From: Caryophanales bacterium UBA6768
GTDB lineage: Bacteria > Bacillota > Bacilli > Bacillales_D > Amphibacillaceae
Assembly: GCA_002453315.1 (NCBI GenBank)
Contig: DKGO01000099.1
Location: forward strand, 1-12,740
Length of the DNA: 12,740 nucleotides
Direction: 5' to 3'
Both the position numbers and the translations under genes were made by a program. This document shows positions 1 through 7,074 of the stretch, piece by piece (positions within the stretch are counted from its first letter, which is position 1; every line of letters begins with the position of its first letter). Under the pieces are notes generated by a model. The model had not been told where the DNA came from. It made no database searches and saw only the letters and a list, made by a program, of their open reading frames with translations.

Positions 1-493
1 ATGAGTCAATACTTACTAGTTCATCGATCTGTTCTTTGTTAAATGTAATGAACGTTTCAGGATAATCAAGATTAAATCCTTCAAGACCGATCACTTTTAC
101 GGATTGGTCACTTTCTTTTTTATCATTCGCATATTTCAATACAGTATCGATATGAGCTTCCGTCGCCATGACTACAAATTCAGGTTCTGCGTGATTTAAA
201 ATAAAATCAACCTCACGAACACCTAATTTTATACCCATTGGAATTACAGTTGCACCGCAGCGGCTAAGAGCTTGACTAATAAACACAAACTCAAGGCTAT
301 TTGGAATTAAAAGAGCGACATGTGAGCCTTGTTTAACGCCTAAATTCACTAGATAACTTGCAATCTTGTCAACTTTTTCACGTAATTCCCGATATGTTAA
401 TGTTTCATTTGTAGGCACAAATGTCAGTGCAGGATGTTCCTCAAATCGTTTTAATGCTTTATTCATATACGCTTGAAGTGTATTGATACTCAT
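1..493 (-). CDS. Acyl-CoA synthetase / AMP-dependent ligase, N-terminal part (cut by window edge)
   Basis: The first 164 codons of an adenylate-forming acyl-CoA or carboxylate-CoA ligase are present; the stop lies beyond position 1. Translation gives MSINTLQAYMNKALKRFEEH and continues with family hallmarks: LTYRELREKVDKIASYL (residues about 32-48), VALLIPNSLEFVFISQAL and the CGATVIPMG stretch, as in N-terminal AMP-binding domains. The P-loop-like Ser/Thr/Gly motif and the C-terminal catalytic lysine are outside the window, so activity and substrate cannot be judged. The ATG at 491-493 is preceded by GGTGG at a good distance. It starts only 18 bp after the acyl-CoA dehydrogenase stop, so the two are almost certainly cotranscribed. 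Probable role: ATP-dependent activation of an imported or released carboxylate to its CoA thioester. Confidence 0.85.
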   Translation of the reverse strand, partial: MSINTLQAYMNKALKRFEEHPALTFVPTNETLTYRELREKVDKIASYLVNLGVKQGSHVALLIPNSLEFVFISQALSRCGATVIPMGIKLGVREVDFILNHAEPEFVVMATEAHIDTVLKYANDKKESDQSVKVIGLEGFNLDYPETFITFNKEQIDELVSIDS

Positions 494-511
494 AAATACC
501 ACCTATCCCTT

Positions 512-1693
512 TTAATAAATTTTGACCTTGTCATTTAGCAAATCTTTCGCAATTGTATTTCTTTGAATTTCGGATGTACCGGTAAGAATTCTAAACATTC
601 GTACGGACCGATACATTTTTTCAATCGGATGGCCTTTCATTAAGCCTTGTCCACCAAAAATTTGCACCGCTTTATCTAATACGCGACCGGCAACCTCAGA
701 TGTAAACAGCTTCACCATTGACGCAATTGCGCGGTTGTCATCCCCACGGTCAATTTTTTCAATCGCATCGTACACCATACATCTTGCTGCATAAAGTTCC
801 GTCGCCATATCCGCAACCATATGCTGAATCGCTTGAAAGTCTCCTATTGAACGCCCAAACTGTTTTCGCTCGTTCGCACGTTCAAGTGCTAAATCTAATG
901 CGCGCTGTGCTACACCGATGTATGTCACACCCCAAATGGCCCGATTTTGACTCACTCTTTTAATTCCTAACAAAAAGCCTTTTCCTGGTTCGCCGATAAT
1001 GTTTTCAGCTGGGACACGCACGTTATTAAAAATAAGTTCACCTGTTCCCCGCTCACCTGAAATCGGTACTTGCGTTTCACCCAATTCATAGCCAGCCTTA
1101 CCTTCTACTTTTTTATCCACAAGAAAAGCTGTTACTCGCACATTCTCTTCGTCAACAACCTCTTTACAAATGACGATTGCAAAGTCAGAATATGGAGCTG
1201 AACTAATAAAATGCTTCTTACCGTTCAAAATGTACTCATCACCATCTTTAACAGCTGTCGTCTGAATCGCCCTAGCATCTGAGCCTGCACCAGGTTCCGT
1301 GAGTGCGAAACAACAGCTTGTTTCGCCATCTATTAATGGTTGAATATACTCTTCCATTTGAGCGTCCGTAAATGACTCTAGCATTTGCCCAATCCGTAAG
1401 ACACCGCCTTTTTCACCTAGTACGTATCCCCATAAAGCCGCACCGGAACGAGCCAACTCTTCCTTCAGTACGCACAATCCTGTTAAACTTAAGTTTTGAC
1501 CACCGTATTCTTCAGGAAGAGAAATACCATAAAATCCGTGCTCAGCCGATCTTTTTCGAACCCATTTCATCGCTTCCAATGGAATATCTTCCTCAGAATC
1601 AATTTCCATTTTTTCTTCATATGGGAGCAATTCGTTGTATATGAAGTCTCGTAACTTCTTCCGTAAATTTTCTAATTCTTGATTGATTTCCAT
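512..1693 (-). CDS. Acyl-CoA dehydrogenase family flavoprotein with Thr at the usual catalytic Glu position
   Basis: This 393-aa protein has normal length and domain order for the family. The N-terminal helical domain ends near residue 125. The FAD/substrate signature CFALTEPGAGSDA is at 128-140, followed by the beta-barrel domain (NGKKHFIS, 157-164). The C-terminal helical domain carries KQFGRSIGDFQAIQ (277-290) and QIFGGQGL (344-351). The tail reads RILTGTSEIQR (368-378), whereas typical members read IYEGTSEIQR, so the catalytic Glu is Thr371. The alternative base position used by isovaleryl- and long-chain enzymes (helix G, ERL) reads NRA, with Asn250. Substrate and reaction are therefore uncertain. 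I chose ATG 1693 because GGTGG precedes it; the in-frame GTG at 1705 has no ribosome binding site. An operator lies just upstream, and the CoA ligase follows after 18 bp. Confidence 0.9.
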   Translation of the reverse strand: MEINQELENLRKKLRDFIYNELLPYEEKMEIDSEEDIPLEAMKWVRKRSAEHGFYGISLPEEYGGQNLSLTGLCVLKEELARSGAALWGYVLGEKGGVLRIGQMLESFTDAQMEEYIQPLIDGETSCCFALTEPGAGSDARAIQTTAVKDGDEYILNGKKHFISSAPYSDFAIVICKEVVDEENVRVTAFLVDKKVEGKAGYELGETQVPISGERGTGELIFNNVRVPAENIIGEPGKGFLLGIKRVSQNRAIWGVTYIGVAQRALDLALERANERKQFGRSIGDFQAIQHMVADMATELYAARCMVYDAIEKIDRGDDNRAIASMVKLFTSEVAGRVLDKAVQIFGGQGLMKGHPIEKMYRSVRMFRILTGTSEIQRNTIAKDLLNDKVKIY

Positions 1694-1717
1694 CGATACC
1701 ACCACTTTTCATTTTGT

Positions 1718-1741
1718 TATAGATGTCTATATACATCTATA
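1718..1741. promoter_or_regulatory. Probable GntR-family operator upstream of the acyl-CoA dehydrogenase gene
   Basis: TATAGATGT and ACATCTATA form perfect 9-bp inverted arms around a 6-bp centre (CTATAT). The inner ATGTCTATATACAT (1723-1736) is identical, on the opposite strand, to the site in front of the GntR gene at 5687-5700. It contains GT-N6-AC, the general plan described for HutC-type GntR operators. It lies about 25 bp upstream of the dehydrogenase start, where bound protein would block initiation or early elongation. A clear -35/-10 pair is not obvious here, so the gene may also be read through from tctA. Confidence 0.75.
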
Positions 1742-1753
1742 CTAAAAATAGAC

Positions 1754-3238
1754 TCACACATTCACTTTCTTCTTCCTAACATGTGGAAACAGTAAGATAA
1801 CAGCAGTCATAAATAAGAAGACTAAAGAGAGCGGACTTGTAAAAAACACAGTCAAATCTCCAGTCGATGCCAAAATTGCTTTCCGTAAATTCTCTTCAAG
1901 CATAGGTCCTAAAATAAACGCAAAGAAGAATGGGGCCAGCGGAAAGTTCGCTTTTCTTAGAAAGAAACCAAGGATACCAAAAATAATCATGACACCAATA
2001 TCAAAAAGACTATTATTAATCATATAAACCCCAATAAAACAAAAAGCCGCAATAAAAGGAATTAAAAACCTTTCGATTTTTTCAATGATAATTGCAAAAA
2101 CAGGTACAAATGCAACATTCATAATTAACAATAATACATTCGCCACAAAGAAACCCGCAAATGAAGCCCAAACAATGGCCGAAGAATTTTGAAATAAAAG
2201 TGGACCCGGTTGCATCCCGACCATAAGAAGTCCACCCATCAAAATTGCTGCTGCTGCAGAACCAGGAATTCCTAATCCAAACGTCGGAATTAACGCTCCA
2301 CCTACTGATGCATTATTTGAAGCTTCGGGACCGCTTAGTCCTGTCGGGGCGCCTTTTCCAAATTCTTCTGGGTTTTTTGATATTTTCTTCTCAACACTGT
2401 AGGACATGAACGTAGACAGCAAAGCACCTGTTCCCGGTAAAATACCGACGATAAAGCCGATAACTGAACCCCTTATCATCGCACCTATATTCCCAATAAC
2501 TTCACTTACTTTTGGAAATAAGGATGAAAACGACAATTTGGTCTTAATTTGTTCAGCTGAAACTTTTTCTTCGAGTCTAAACAACACTTCAGAAATACCA
2601 AAAAGCCCAATACCAACAACAGCAATATTAATCCCATCCCAAAGTTCGACTAAACCAAATGTTAAACGTTGCTCACCAGTTACAGCATCACTTCCAATTG
2701 AAGCAAGCAATAATCCGAGAAATGTTGCTATTAGCGGTTTTATCGGATTTTTTTGCGTTAAACCACATGCTGCGATTAATGTAAATAAAATGAGCGAGAA
2801 GTAATCTTCAGGCCCAAATACAAGGGCTAGTTTTGCTAATACTGTCGTTAAAAACACCATACCGATAAACCCAAAAACCCCACCGACAAATGAAGCGATT
2901 GCACTTAATGTTAACGCATACCCTGCTCTTCCCTTTCGTGCTAGCGGATAGCCATCGAACGTCGTCACGATCGCACCACTATCACCGGGAACATTAATTA
3001 AAATTGCACTAATACGCCCACCATACATCGTACCTAAATAAATACTCATCAACAAAATCAATGCACTTAATTGGTCCATTTGAAACGTTAGCGGTAATAA
3101 AAGTGCCATTCCTGTTATCGGACCTAATCCAGGTAGTGCACCTATAATCGTTCCTAACGTTACCCCGATTAAACACCAAAGCATCGCATCAGGGTTTGTT
3201 AATAAAGTTCCAAATCCATCAAATAATTCCGTTAACAT
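1754..3238 (-). CDS. tctA: Tripartite tricarboxylate transporter large permease subunit (TctA family)
   Basis: A 494-aa, very hydrophobic polytopic membrane protein, the usual TctA length (about 500 aa, about 12 membrane helices). It shows the family's conserved loops: GALPGLGPITGMALLLPLTF (33-52), YGGRISAILINVPGDSGAI followed by DGYPLARKGRAG (72-106), and the second-half block PGTGALLS ... GKGAPTGLSGPEASNNA ... IPTFGLGIPGSAAAAILMG. It forms the translocation channel that works with TctB and the extracytoplasmic binding protein, probably driven by an ion gradient. The ATG is preceded by a strong GGAGGTG. It starts 25 bp after the tctB stop, completing a tctC-tctB-tctA operon. Citrate is the founding substrate, but the family takes many carboxylates; neighbouring CoA ligase and dehydrogenase genes suggest a monocarboxylate or aromatic/aliphatic acid here. 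Confidence 0.93.
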   Translation of the reverse strand: MLTELFDGFGTLLTNPDAMLWCLIGVTLGTIIGALPGLGPITGMALLLPLTFQMDQLSALILLMSIYLGTMYGGRISAILINVPGDSGAIVTTFDGYPLARKGRAGYALTLSAIASFVGGVFGFIGMVFLTTVLAKLALVFGPEDYFSLILFTLIAACGLTQKNPIKPLIATFLGLLLASIGSDAVTGEQRLTFGLVELWDGINIAVVGIGLFGISEVLFRLEEKVSAEQIKTKLSFSSLFPKVSEVIGNIGAMIRGSVIGFIVGILPGTGALLSTFMSYSVEKKISKNPEEFGKGAPTGLSGPEASNNASVGGALIPTFGLGIPGSAAAAILMGGLLMVGMQPGPLLFQNSSAIVWASFAGFFVANVLLLIMNVAFVPVFAIIIEKIERFLIPFIAAFCFIGVYMINNSLFDIGVMIIFGILGFFLRKANFPLAPFFFAFILGPMLEENLRKAILASTGDLTVFFTSPLSLVFLFMTAVILLFPHVRKKKVNV

Positions 3239-3263
3239 ACTTTCACCTCCAACAGTCTAGGTG

Positions 3264-3716
3264 TCATCCAAAAATCCCCAGTGGTAATGGGCTGTCTAGC
3301 CATAACACAAAAATCCCATACATGACAATTAACACCGAAATCGTAAATATAAGCGATCTCAACCATTGTATTTTTATGATAAACACAAGCGTAATGAACA
3401 TAAATAAGCCGATACTAGCCAACATTCCGATAATTTGCGTCGAAATAAGTGACGCGATAAGCAACACGATTAATATTATTTGTTTTAAAACGACTTCTTT
3501 GTCTAACTCTTCCGCTTGTTCATCTGATTTTCCCCTTAAAGTTTGGATGAAATAAATACTAAGCAAAACCACGAGTAAGATTGACATGATACGAGGGAAG
3601 AACCCTGAGCCTAAAGCACCTACATTCATTGAATATAATGGCAATCCAAAGGACATAACGAGAAAAACACAAGAAATTATAATTAAAAAGAGCATAAAAA
3701 AGCGTTCAAGTAACAT
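3264..3716 (-). CDS. tctB: Tripartite tricarboxylate transporter small membrane subunit (TctB family)
   Basis: A 150-aa hydrophobic protein with four to five predicted membrane helices: residues about 5-25, 35-58, a charged cytoplasmic loop RGKSDEQAEELDKE (62-75), then helices at about 78-98, 101-118 and 121-140. Length, topology and position between the binding-protein gene and tctA identify it as TctB, a poorly conserved subunit recognised mainly by context. The motif SFGLPLYSMNVGALGSGFFPRI (23-44) matches the first-helix and loop pattern of the family (G..FFPR). The start is supported by a near-perfect AAAGGAGG 6-8 bp upstream. An intercistronic hairpin (3744-3785) precedes the gene, so it is probably expressed at lower level than tctC. 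Confidence 0.88.
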   Translation of the reverse strand: MLLERFFMLFLIIISCVFLVMSFGLPLYSMNVGALGSGFFPRIMSILLVVLLSIYFIQTLRGKSDEQAEELDKEVVLKQIILIVLLIASLISTQIIGMLASIGLFMFITLVFIIKIQWLRSLIFTISVLIVMYGIFVLWLDSPLPLGIFG

Positions 3717-3743
3717 AAAGTACCTCCTTTCAAGGATTCAAAA

Positions 3744-3785
3744 AATAAAAAGGGAGTGCTGTCAAAATGTTCTTTATCACTCCCT
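3744..3785 (-). terminator. Intercistronic hairpin with U-run between tctC and tctB (partial terminator)
   Basis: On the minus strand the 8-bp perfect stem AGGGAGTG / CACTCCCT (3778-3785 and 3751-3758) encloses a 19-nt loop and is followed directly by TTTTATTTTTT. This is intrinsic-terminator architecture, lying after the tctC stop and before the tctB ribosome binding site. Since tctB and tctA have no evident promoter of their own, it most likely acts as a leaky terminator or 3' stabiliser giving excess binding protein over membrane subunits. Confidence 0.7.
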
Positions 3786-3799
3786 GATTAAATAAGAAT

Positions 3800-4822
3800 T
3801 TATCCTTCAAGGTTTTCAACGTATTCTTTAAACTTCGTACCTTCAACTTCAATTAATTCTTTATATTCTTCAGGTCCTTTATAGAAAGGTTTTAACCCAC
3901 GTTTTTTTAAAAATTCTTTCCATGTATCTGTTTCAGTCATTTCCTTAAAACTTTCTGCCCAATAATTAACGACTGCATCTGGAACATCTCCACCTGTCCA
4001 AATTCCTGTATATCTATTAAATGTAAGATCAACACCTGATTCTTTTAATGTTGGAACATCTGGCAAATCTTCAGAACGTTCATCAGATGCAACCGCTAAC
4101 ACTCTCACTTCACCAGTCTTAATATAATCTTGAATTACTGGAAGGACACCTAACGATACGTCAGCTTGACTACCTAATACAGCAGTTAAACTCTCTGAAG
4201 CCCCTGCCATCGGGACAAAGTTTAACTTATCAATCCCAGCTTCTTGTCTAATTAAATCCCATTTGAACGCTTCCCCGCCATCAACTGGACCGAGAGTACT
4301 GATTGTTAAATCCTTTTCTGTTTTTAAAGCTTCTATTAATTCATCAATCGTTTTATATGGTGAGTTTTCGTGCACGTAAATAAAAAGCTCGCTCGTAGAA
4401 AGAGAGGCAATGGGTTTAAAGTCAGAAAACTTTAAATCTGGTACTCTCGGATCCCATCCACTACCATATTCAGGTATAACGATTAACTTGTATGGATCAT
4501 CTTTTTGTTTCTTTACTTCTTCCGCCGCAATTCGGCCTCCTGCACCTGGTTTATTTGTAACAACAAATGGCTGTTCCATAATCCCTGCTTCATTTAGAAC
4601 TTGACCTGTCGTGCGCATAATTACATCCTGTCCACCGCCAGGGGCATACCCAACGAGTGCATCAATACCTTTATCTGGATATCCTTCTGGTAATTCACTA
4701 TCACTTGATTTATCAGCAACCCCATCTGTTTTATCAGACGATCCACAAGCACTTAAAATTAAAATTAGCGTTAATGCTAATACACTTACGAAAAATGATT
4801 TCGCTTTCATTTTTCTAATCAT
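3800..4822 (-). CDS. tctC: Extracytoplasmic substrate-binding lipoprotein of a tripartite tricarboxylate transporter (TctC/Bug family)
   Basis: A 340-aa lipoprotein. Residues 1-25 form a signal peptide with basic start (MIRKMKAK), a hydrophobic core and lipobox LSAC with the lipidated Cys26. Mature TctC/Bug hallmarks follow: YPDKGIDALVGYAPGGGQD (ligand-binding loop after the first strand), VVTNKPGAGGRIAAEEV, a long domain-2 region, and LAVASDERSEDLPDVPTLKESG, a very typical Bug motif (usually RLPDVPTxxE.G). It should be anchored outside the membrane and deliver a carboxylate to TctAB. Start ATG 4822 has GGGGAG 8 bp upstream; the internal Met5 is less well placed. It begins 35 bp after the GntR gene stop, so it is probably under that regulator. 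The ligand cannot be deduced from sequence. Confidence 0.93.
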   Translation of the reverse strand: MIRKMKAKSFFVSVLALTLILILSACGSSDKTDGVADKSSDSELPEGYPDKGIDALVGYAPGGGQDVIMRTTGQVLNEAGIMEQPFVVTNKPGAGGRIAAEEVKKQKDDPYKLIVIPEYGSGWDPRVPDLKFSDFKPIASLSTSELFIYVHENSPYKTIDELIEALKTEKDLTISTLGPVDGGEAFKWDLIRQEAGIDKLNFVPMAGASESLTAVLGSQADVSLGVLPVIQDYIKTGEVRVLAVASDERSEDLPDVPTLKESGVDLTFNRYTGIWTGGDVPDAVVNYWAESFKEMTETDTWKEFLKKRGLKPFYKGPEEYKELIEVEGTKFKEYVENLEG

Positions 4823-4857
4823 GTAATTAACTCCCCTTTTTATCGTTTTTTATATCG

Positions 4858-5661
4858 TTAAAAAATCGAGATCATTTCTAAATTTTCTTTCTCATTTGCA
4901 TCCTTGCTATTTCTTATCGTGAATTGATATGTGTTTGTGTTTAAGTACATCATCCCAGTGACTATTGGAGAAAAATTACGATCATAAAACGTCCGGTTAA
5001 GAGACATGATCGGATAGTTGCGACGAATATCAAGTATCTTTGCTACTTCTTCAGAAGCTGGTTTTACTTCAATAATACAGCTTATTTCTTCAACCTTTGG
5101 GCGAGAGTCAGGATAACTCTCAACGATTAATTTACTTAATGGTTGTGTTTCAAGCTTATCTACCAACTCTTCTGAAAATGAAATATTTGGAGATAAATAG
5201 GTAATATTATATACCATTGGCATATCTTTTAGATAAAATAAACGATAGATAGCGCTTACTTTTGTTTCAGGCGAACATCCCAATGTTTGAGCAATTTGTT
5301 CTGGTGGTTTTTCTTTGCCAAACTTAATCAATTTAATTTTCAAATTAATTCCTTTTCCAATTAACGTTTCATAAAAACCACGGAAATTTTGAACATCTAA
5401 CACATCATCCATTAAATCTGTTTGTATTGTTGGAAACTTCACAAACATACCTTTACCTTGTTGGATAACAACTAAATTGTCATCGGCTAATAGTTTGATT
5501 GCTCGACGAACCGTTAATCTGCTCACTTGGTACTTCTCTGTTAATTCAAGTTCACTAGGTAACCTTTGACCCGGCTCATACTTTTCATCCTCAATTTTAC
5601 TTTTAAGATCTCTAGCAATTTGCTGGTATAAAGGAATATGGCTATCACGATTTACAATCAT
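4858..5661 (-). CDS. GntR/HutC-type transcriptional regulator (UTRA domain), probable regulator of the transporter and acyl-CoA genes
   Basis: A 267-aa regulator. The N-terminal winged helix-turn-helix (about 8-75) carries HIPLYQQIARDLKSKI, GQRLPSELELTEKYQVSRLT and VRRAIKLLADDNLVVIQQGKG, all canonical for GntR. The C-terminal part (about 90-250) fits a UTRA effector domain, with the LFYLKDMPMVYNITYLSP strand pattern and ISLNRTFY-like end. I chose ATG 5661 because GGAGG lies 8 bp upstream; an in-frame GTG at 5676 overlaps that ribosome binding site. It is first in the gntR-tctC-tctB-tctA order. A 14-bp near-palindrome in its own leader is repeated before the acyl-CoA dehydrogenase gene, which implies autoregulation and control of the whole module. 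The effector is probably the transported acid or its CoA ester (inference). Confidence 0.92.
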   Translation of the reverse strand: MIVNRDSHIPLYQQIARDLKSKIEDEKYEPGQRLPSELELTEKYQVSRLTVRRAIKLLADDNLVVIQQGKGMFVKFPTIQTDLMDDVLDVQNFRGFYETLIGKGINLKIKLIKFGKEKPPEQIAQTLGCSPETKVSAIYRLFYLKDMPMVYNITYLSPNISFSEELVDKLETQPLSKLIVESYPDSRPKVEEISCIIEVKPASEEVAKILDIRRNYPIMSLNRTFYDRNFSPIVTGMMYLNTNTYQFTIRNSKDANEKENLEMISIF

Positions 5662-5686
5662 AGTAATTACCTCCACCTATTTATAC

Positions 5687-5700
5687 ATGTATATAGACAT
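5687..5700. promoter_or_regulatory. Probable operator in the leader of the first GntR gene
   Basis: ATGTATATAGACAT is a near-palindrome with ATGT/ACAT arms. Its reverse complement, ATGTCTATATACAT, is identical to the core of the site at 1723-1736. The flanks also agree: TGTTATA is found 1-2 bp beyond one end and TATA beyond the other in both sites. It lies 26 bp upstream of the ATG and about 13-26 bp after the predicted transcription start, a roadblock position typical of repression. Confidence 0.75.
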
Positions 5701-5719
5701 TATATAACATGTTAAAAAA

Positions 5720-5748
5720 ATAGTATTCTATGATTGCTAGTACGTCAA
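5720..5748 (-). promoter_or_regulatory. Sigma-A promoter of the first GntR gene and the tct operon
   Basis: On the minus strand TTGACG (5743-5748), a 17-bp spacer and TACTAT (5720-5725) make a good vegetative promoter. Transcription should begin near 5713, just upstream of the operator. No other convincing promoter is seen between here and tctC. Confidence 0.65.
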
Positions 5749-5867
5749 CTAAGTAGTTCTGCTAAGCAATTTAACCATGAATTACACCCCTATCAATATT
5801 CATTAGATTGATCGCGTTTGCAACGCCCCCTTTCAGCGTATTGCTTATCTTTATCTTCTATTCTGTA

Positions 5868-6407
5868 TTAATGATAAAGTACAACCCCTACCAATCCCGC
5901 TAAAATTATAACGAAAACAGGGTGTCCTTTTTGGCTGAATAAATAAAGGAGTGAGAGTAAAAAGATAAGTACAAAGCTAACGCTTTGCCACGATATATTT
6001 GTAATGACATCCATTGAAAGTGTGAACTTGATGGCCGAATAAAAAATCAAGCTGACAATGACTGGTTTTAAACCGTAAAGTCCTTGAGAGACCATTTCAC
6101 TTTTCTGAAATTGTTGATACATTTTCCCGATTAATAACACGAGCAAAAATGACGGAAAAATCATACCTAATGCTGCAACAGCCGCTCCTGATATTCCAGC
6201 TGTTTGATATCCAATAAACACAGCCGCATTCGTTCCGATAGAGCCTGGTAACATACCAGAAATTGCTATAACATCGGTAAATTGCCCAGTCGACATCCAC
6301 CCATAATGCGTGACTTGACGTTCGATTAACGGCAACATGGCATAGCCGCCACCAAAAGAAAACAAACCGATTAAAAAAAAATTACCAAATAGTTGTAAGT
6401 AAACCAT
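5868..6407 (-). CDS. chrA: CHR-family (chromate/sulfate) transporter subunit, second half of a split pair
   Basis: A 179-aa membrane protein of the short-chain CHR family, in which two half-size proteins are encoded in tandem and act together. The conserved motif SFGGGYAMLPLIERQV is at about 17-32 and the second signature GMLPGSIGTNAAVFIGY at about 51-67, followed by several hydrophobic helices to the C-terminus (FVIILAGLVGVVLYH). The family moves chromate and is related to sulfate handling; many members have no proven role in chromate resistance. The ATG has GAGGTG a few bases upstream. It lies 28 bp after its partner gene, so the two are cotranscribed. The shared operator between the upstream regulator and the alkyl sulfatase gene hints at a sulfate- or organosulfate-related role here (inference). 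Confidence 0.87.
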   Translation of the reverse strand: MVYLQLFGNFFLIGLFSFGGGYAMLPLIERQVTHYGWMSTGQFTDVIAISGMLPGSIGTNAAVFIGYQTAGISGAAVAALGMIFPSFLLVLLIGKMYQQFQKSEMVSQGLYGLKPVIVSLIFYSAIKFTLSMDVITNISWQSVSFVLIFLLSLLYLFSQKGHPVFVIILAGLVGVVLYH

Positions 6408-6435
6408 GATGACACCTCAATTGATAACCCATCAT

Positions 6436-7008
6436 TTATTCATACCTTTCAACCTCCCGCTTCATTGTTTTCAATTTACTAATTACGATCCCTGTCACAA
6501 TCCCAGCAACGATAAAAAAAATGGGGTTAATAGGAATCAAAAGTAAAAGAATAATATAAATTAAAGCGATAACAAGTGTTGTGACGTCTTTAATCGCGGT
6601 TTTTGCAATCGTATAACCCGCATGTGCAATTAAAGCGATAACAGCGGCACCAATTCCTTTAAATGCCGCTACAACAATCGGATTAGTTTGCAAAAAGTAG
6701 TACGTTAATGACGCTAGAACGACAATAATAAGCGTCGGTAACATAATCCCTAACAGAGCAAAAAGGGCGCCGATCGAACGAGCCACTCGATAACCTATAA
6801 ATGCCGCTGCATTCACTGCAATCGCACCAGGTAACGTTTGCGCAACCGTAAAAATATTTGTCATTTCTTCTTTTTGGATGAATTTGTTTTTTTCAACTAC
6901 TTCTTTTTCAATTAATGAAATCATCGCATAGCCACCACCAAAGGTAACGGGGCTAATTTTTAAAAATGTGTAAAACAGCTTCCAATAAAGCCGAATTTCC
7001 GTTTGCAT
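6436..7008 (-). CDS. chrA: CHR-family (chromate/sulfate) transporter subunit, first half of a split pair
   Basis: A 190-aa membrane protein homologous to its downstream partner. VTFGGGYAMISLIEKEVVEK lies at about 21-40 and the second family signature TLPGAIAVNAAAFIGYRVA at about 58-76; five to six hydrophobic segments follow (for example LLGIMLPTLIIVVLASLTYY and LIYIILLLLIPINPIFFIVAGIV). The C-terminus is short and charged (KLKTMKREVERYE). The ribosome binding site is weak: an AAAGGGA is 11 bp from the ATG, so translation may be coupled or low. The gene begins 66 bp after the second GntR gene on the same strand with no strong terminator between, so gntR-chrA-chrA is likely one transcript. Confidence 0.87.
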   Translation of the reverse strand: MQTEIRLYWKLFYTFLKISPVTFGGGYAMISLIEKEVVEKNKFIQKEEMTNIFTVAQTLPGAIAVNAAAFIGYRVARSIGALFALLGIMLPTLIIVVLASLTYYFLQTNPIVVAAFKGIGAAVIALIAHAGYTIAKTAIKDVTTLVIALIYIILLLLIPINPIFFIVAGIVTGIVISKLKTMKREVERYE

Positions 7009-7074
7009 AAAACTTTCAATCCCTTTTGTTGTTCGACTGCTAGATTGCGATTCGAAGGGGTTTTCTATTTTTCA

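Noticed and set aside
5687..5705. TATAAT inside the operator of the first GntR gene as the true -10 box.
   Set aside because: No acceptable -35 box at 16-18 bp upstream, whereas TTGACG-17-TACTAT farther upstream is a clear pair; a secondary start cannot be excluded.
5810..5832. GCGTT-TGC-AACGC palindrome downstream of the second CHR gene, considered as a terminator.
   Set aside because: Stem of only 5 bp and no U-run on the minus strand.
5763..5847. 8-bp inverted repeat TAAGCAAT / ATTGCTTA between chrA and the first GntR gene.
   Set aside because: Short arms 69 bp apart in AT-rich DNA; expected by chance, and no other sign of an inserted element.
5868..7008. The CHR pair as a chromate-resistance determinant.
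   Set aside because: No other metal-resistance gene is present and the shared operator ties it to the sulfatase; family membership alone does not prove chromate export.
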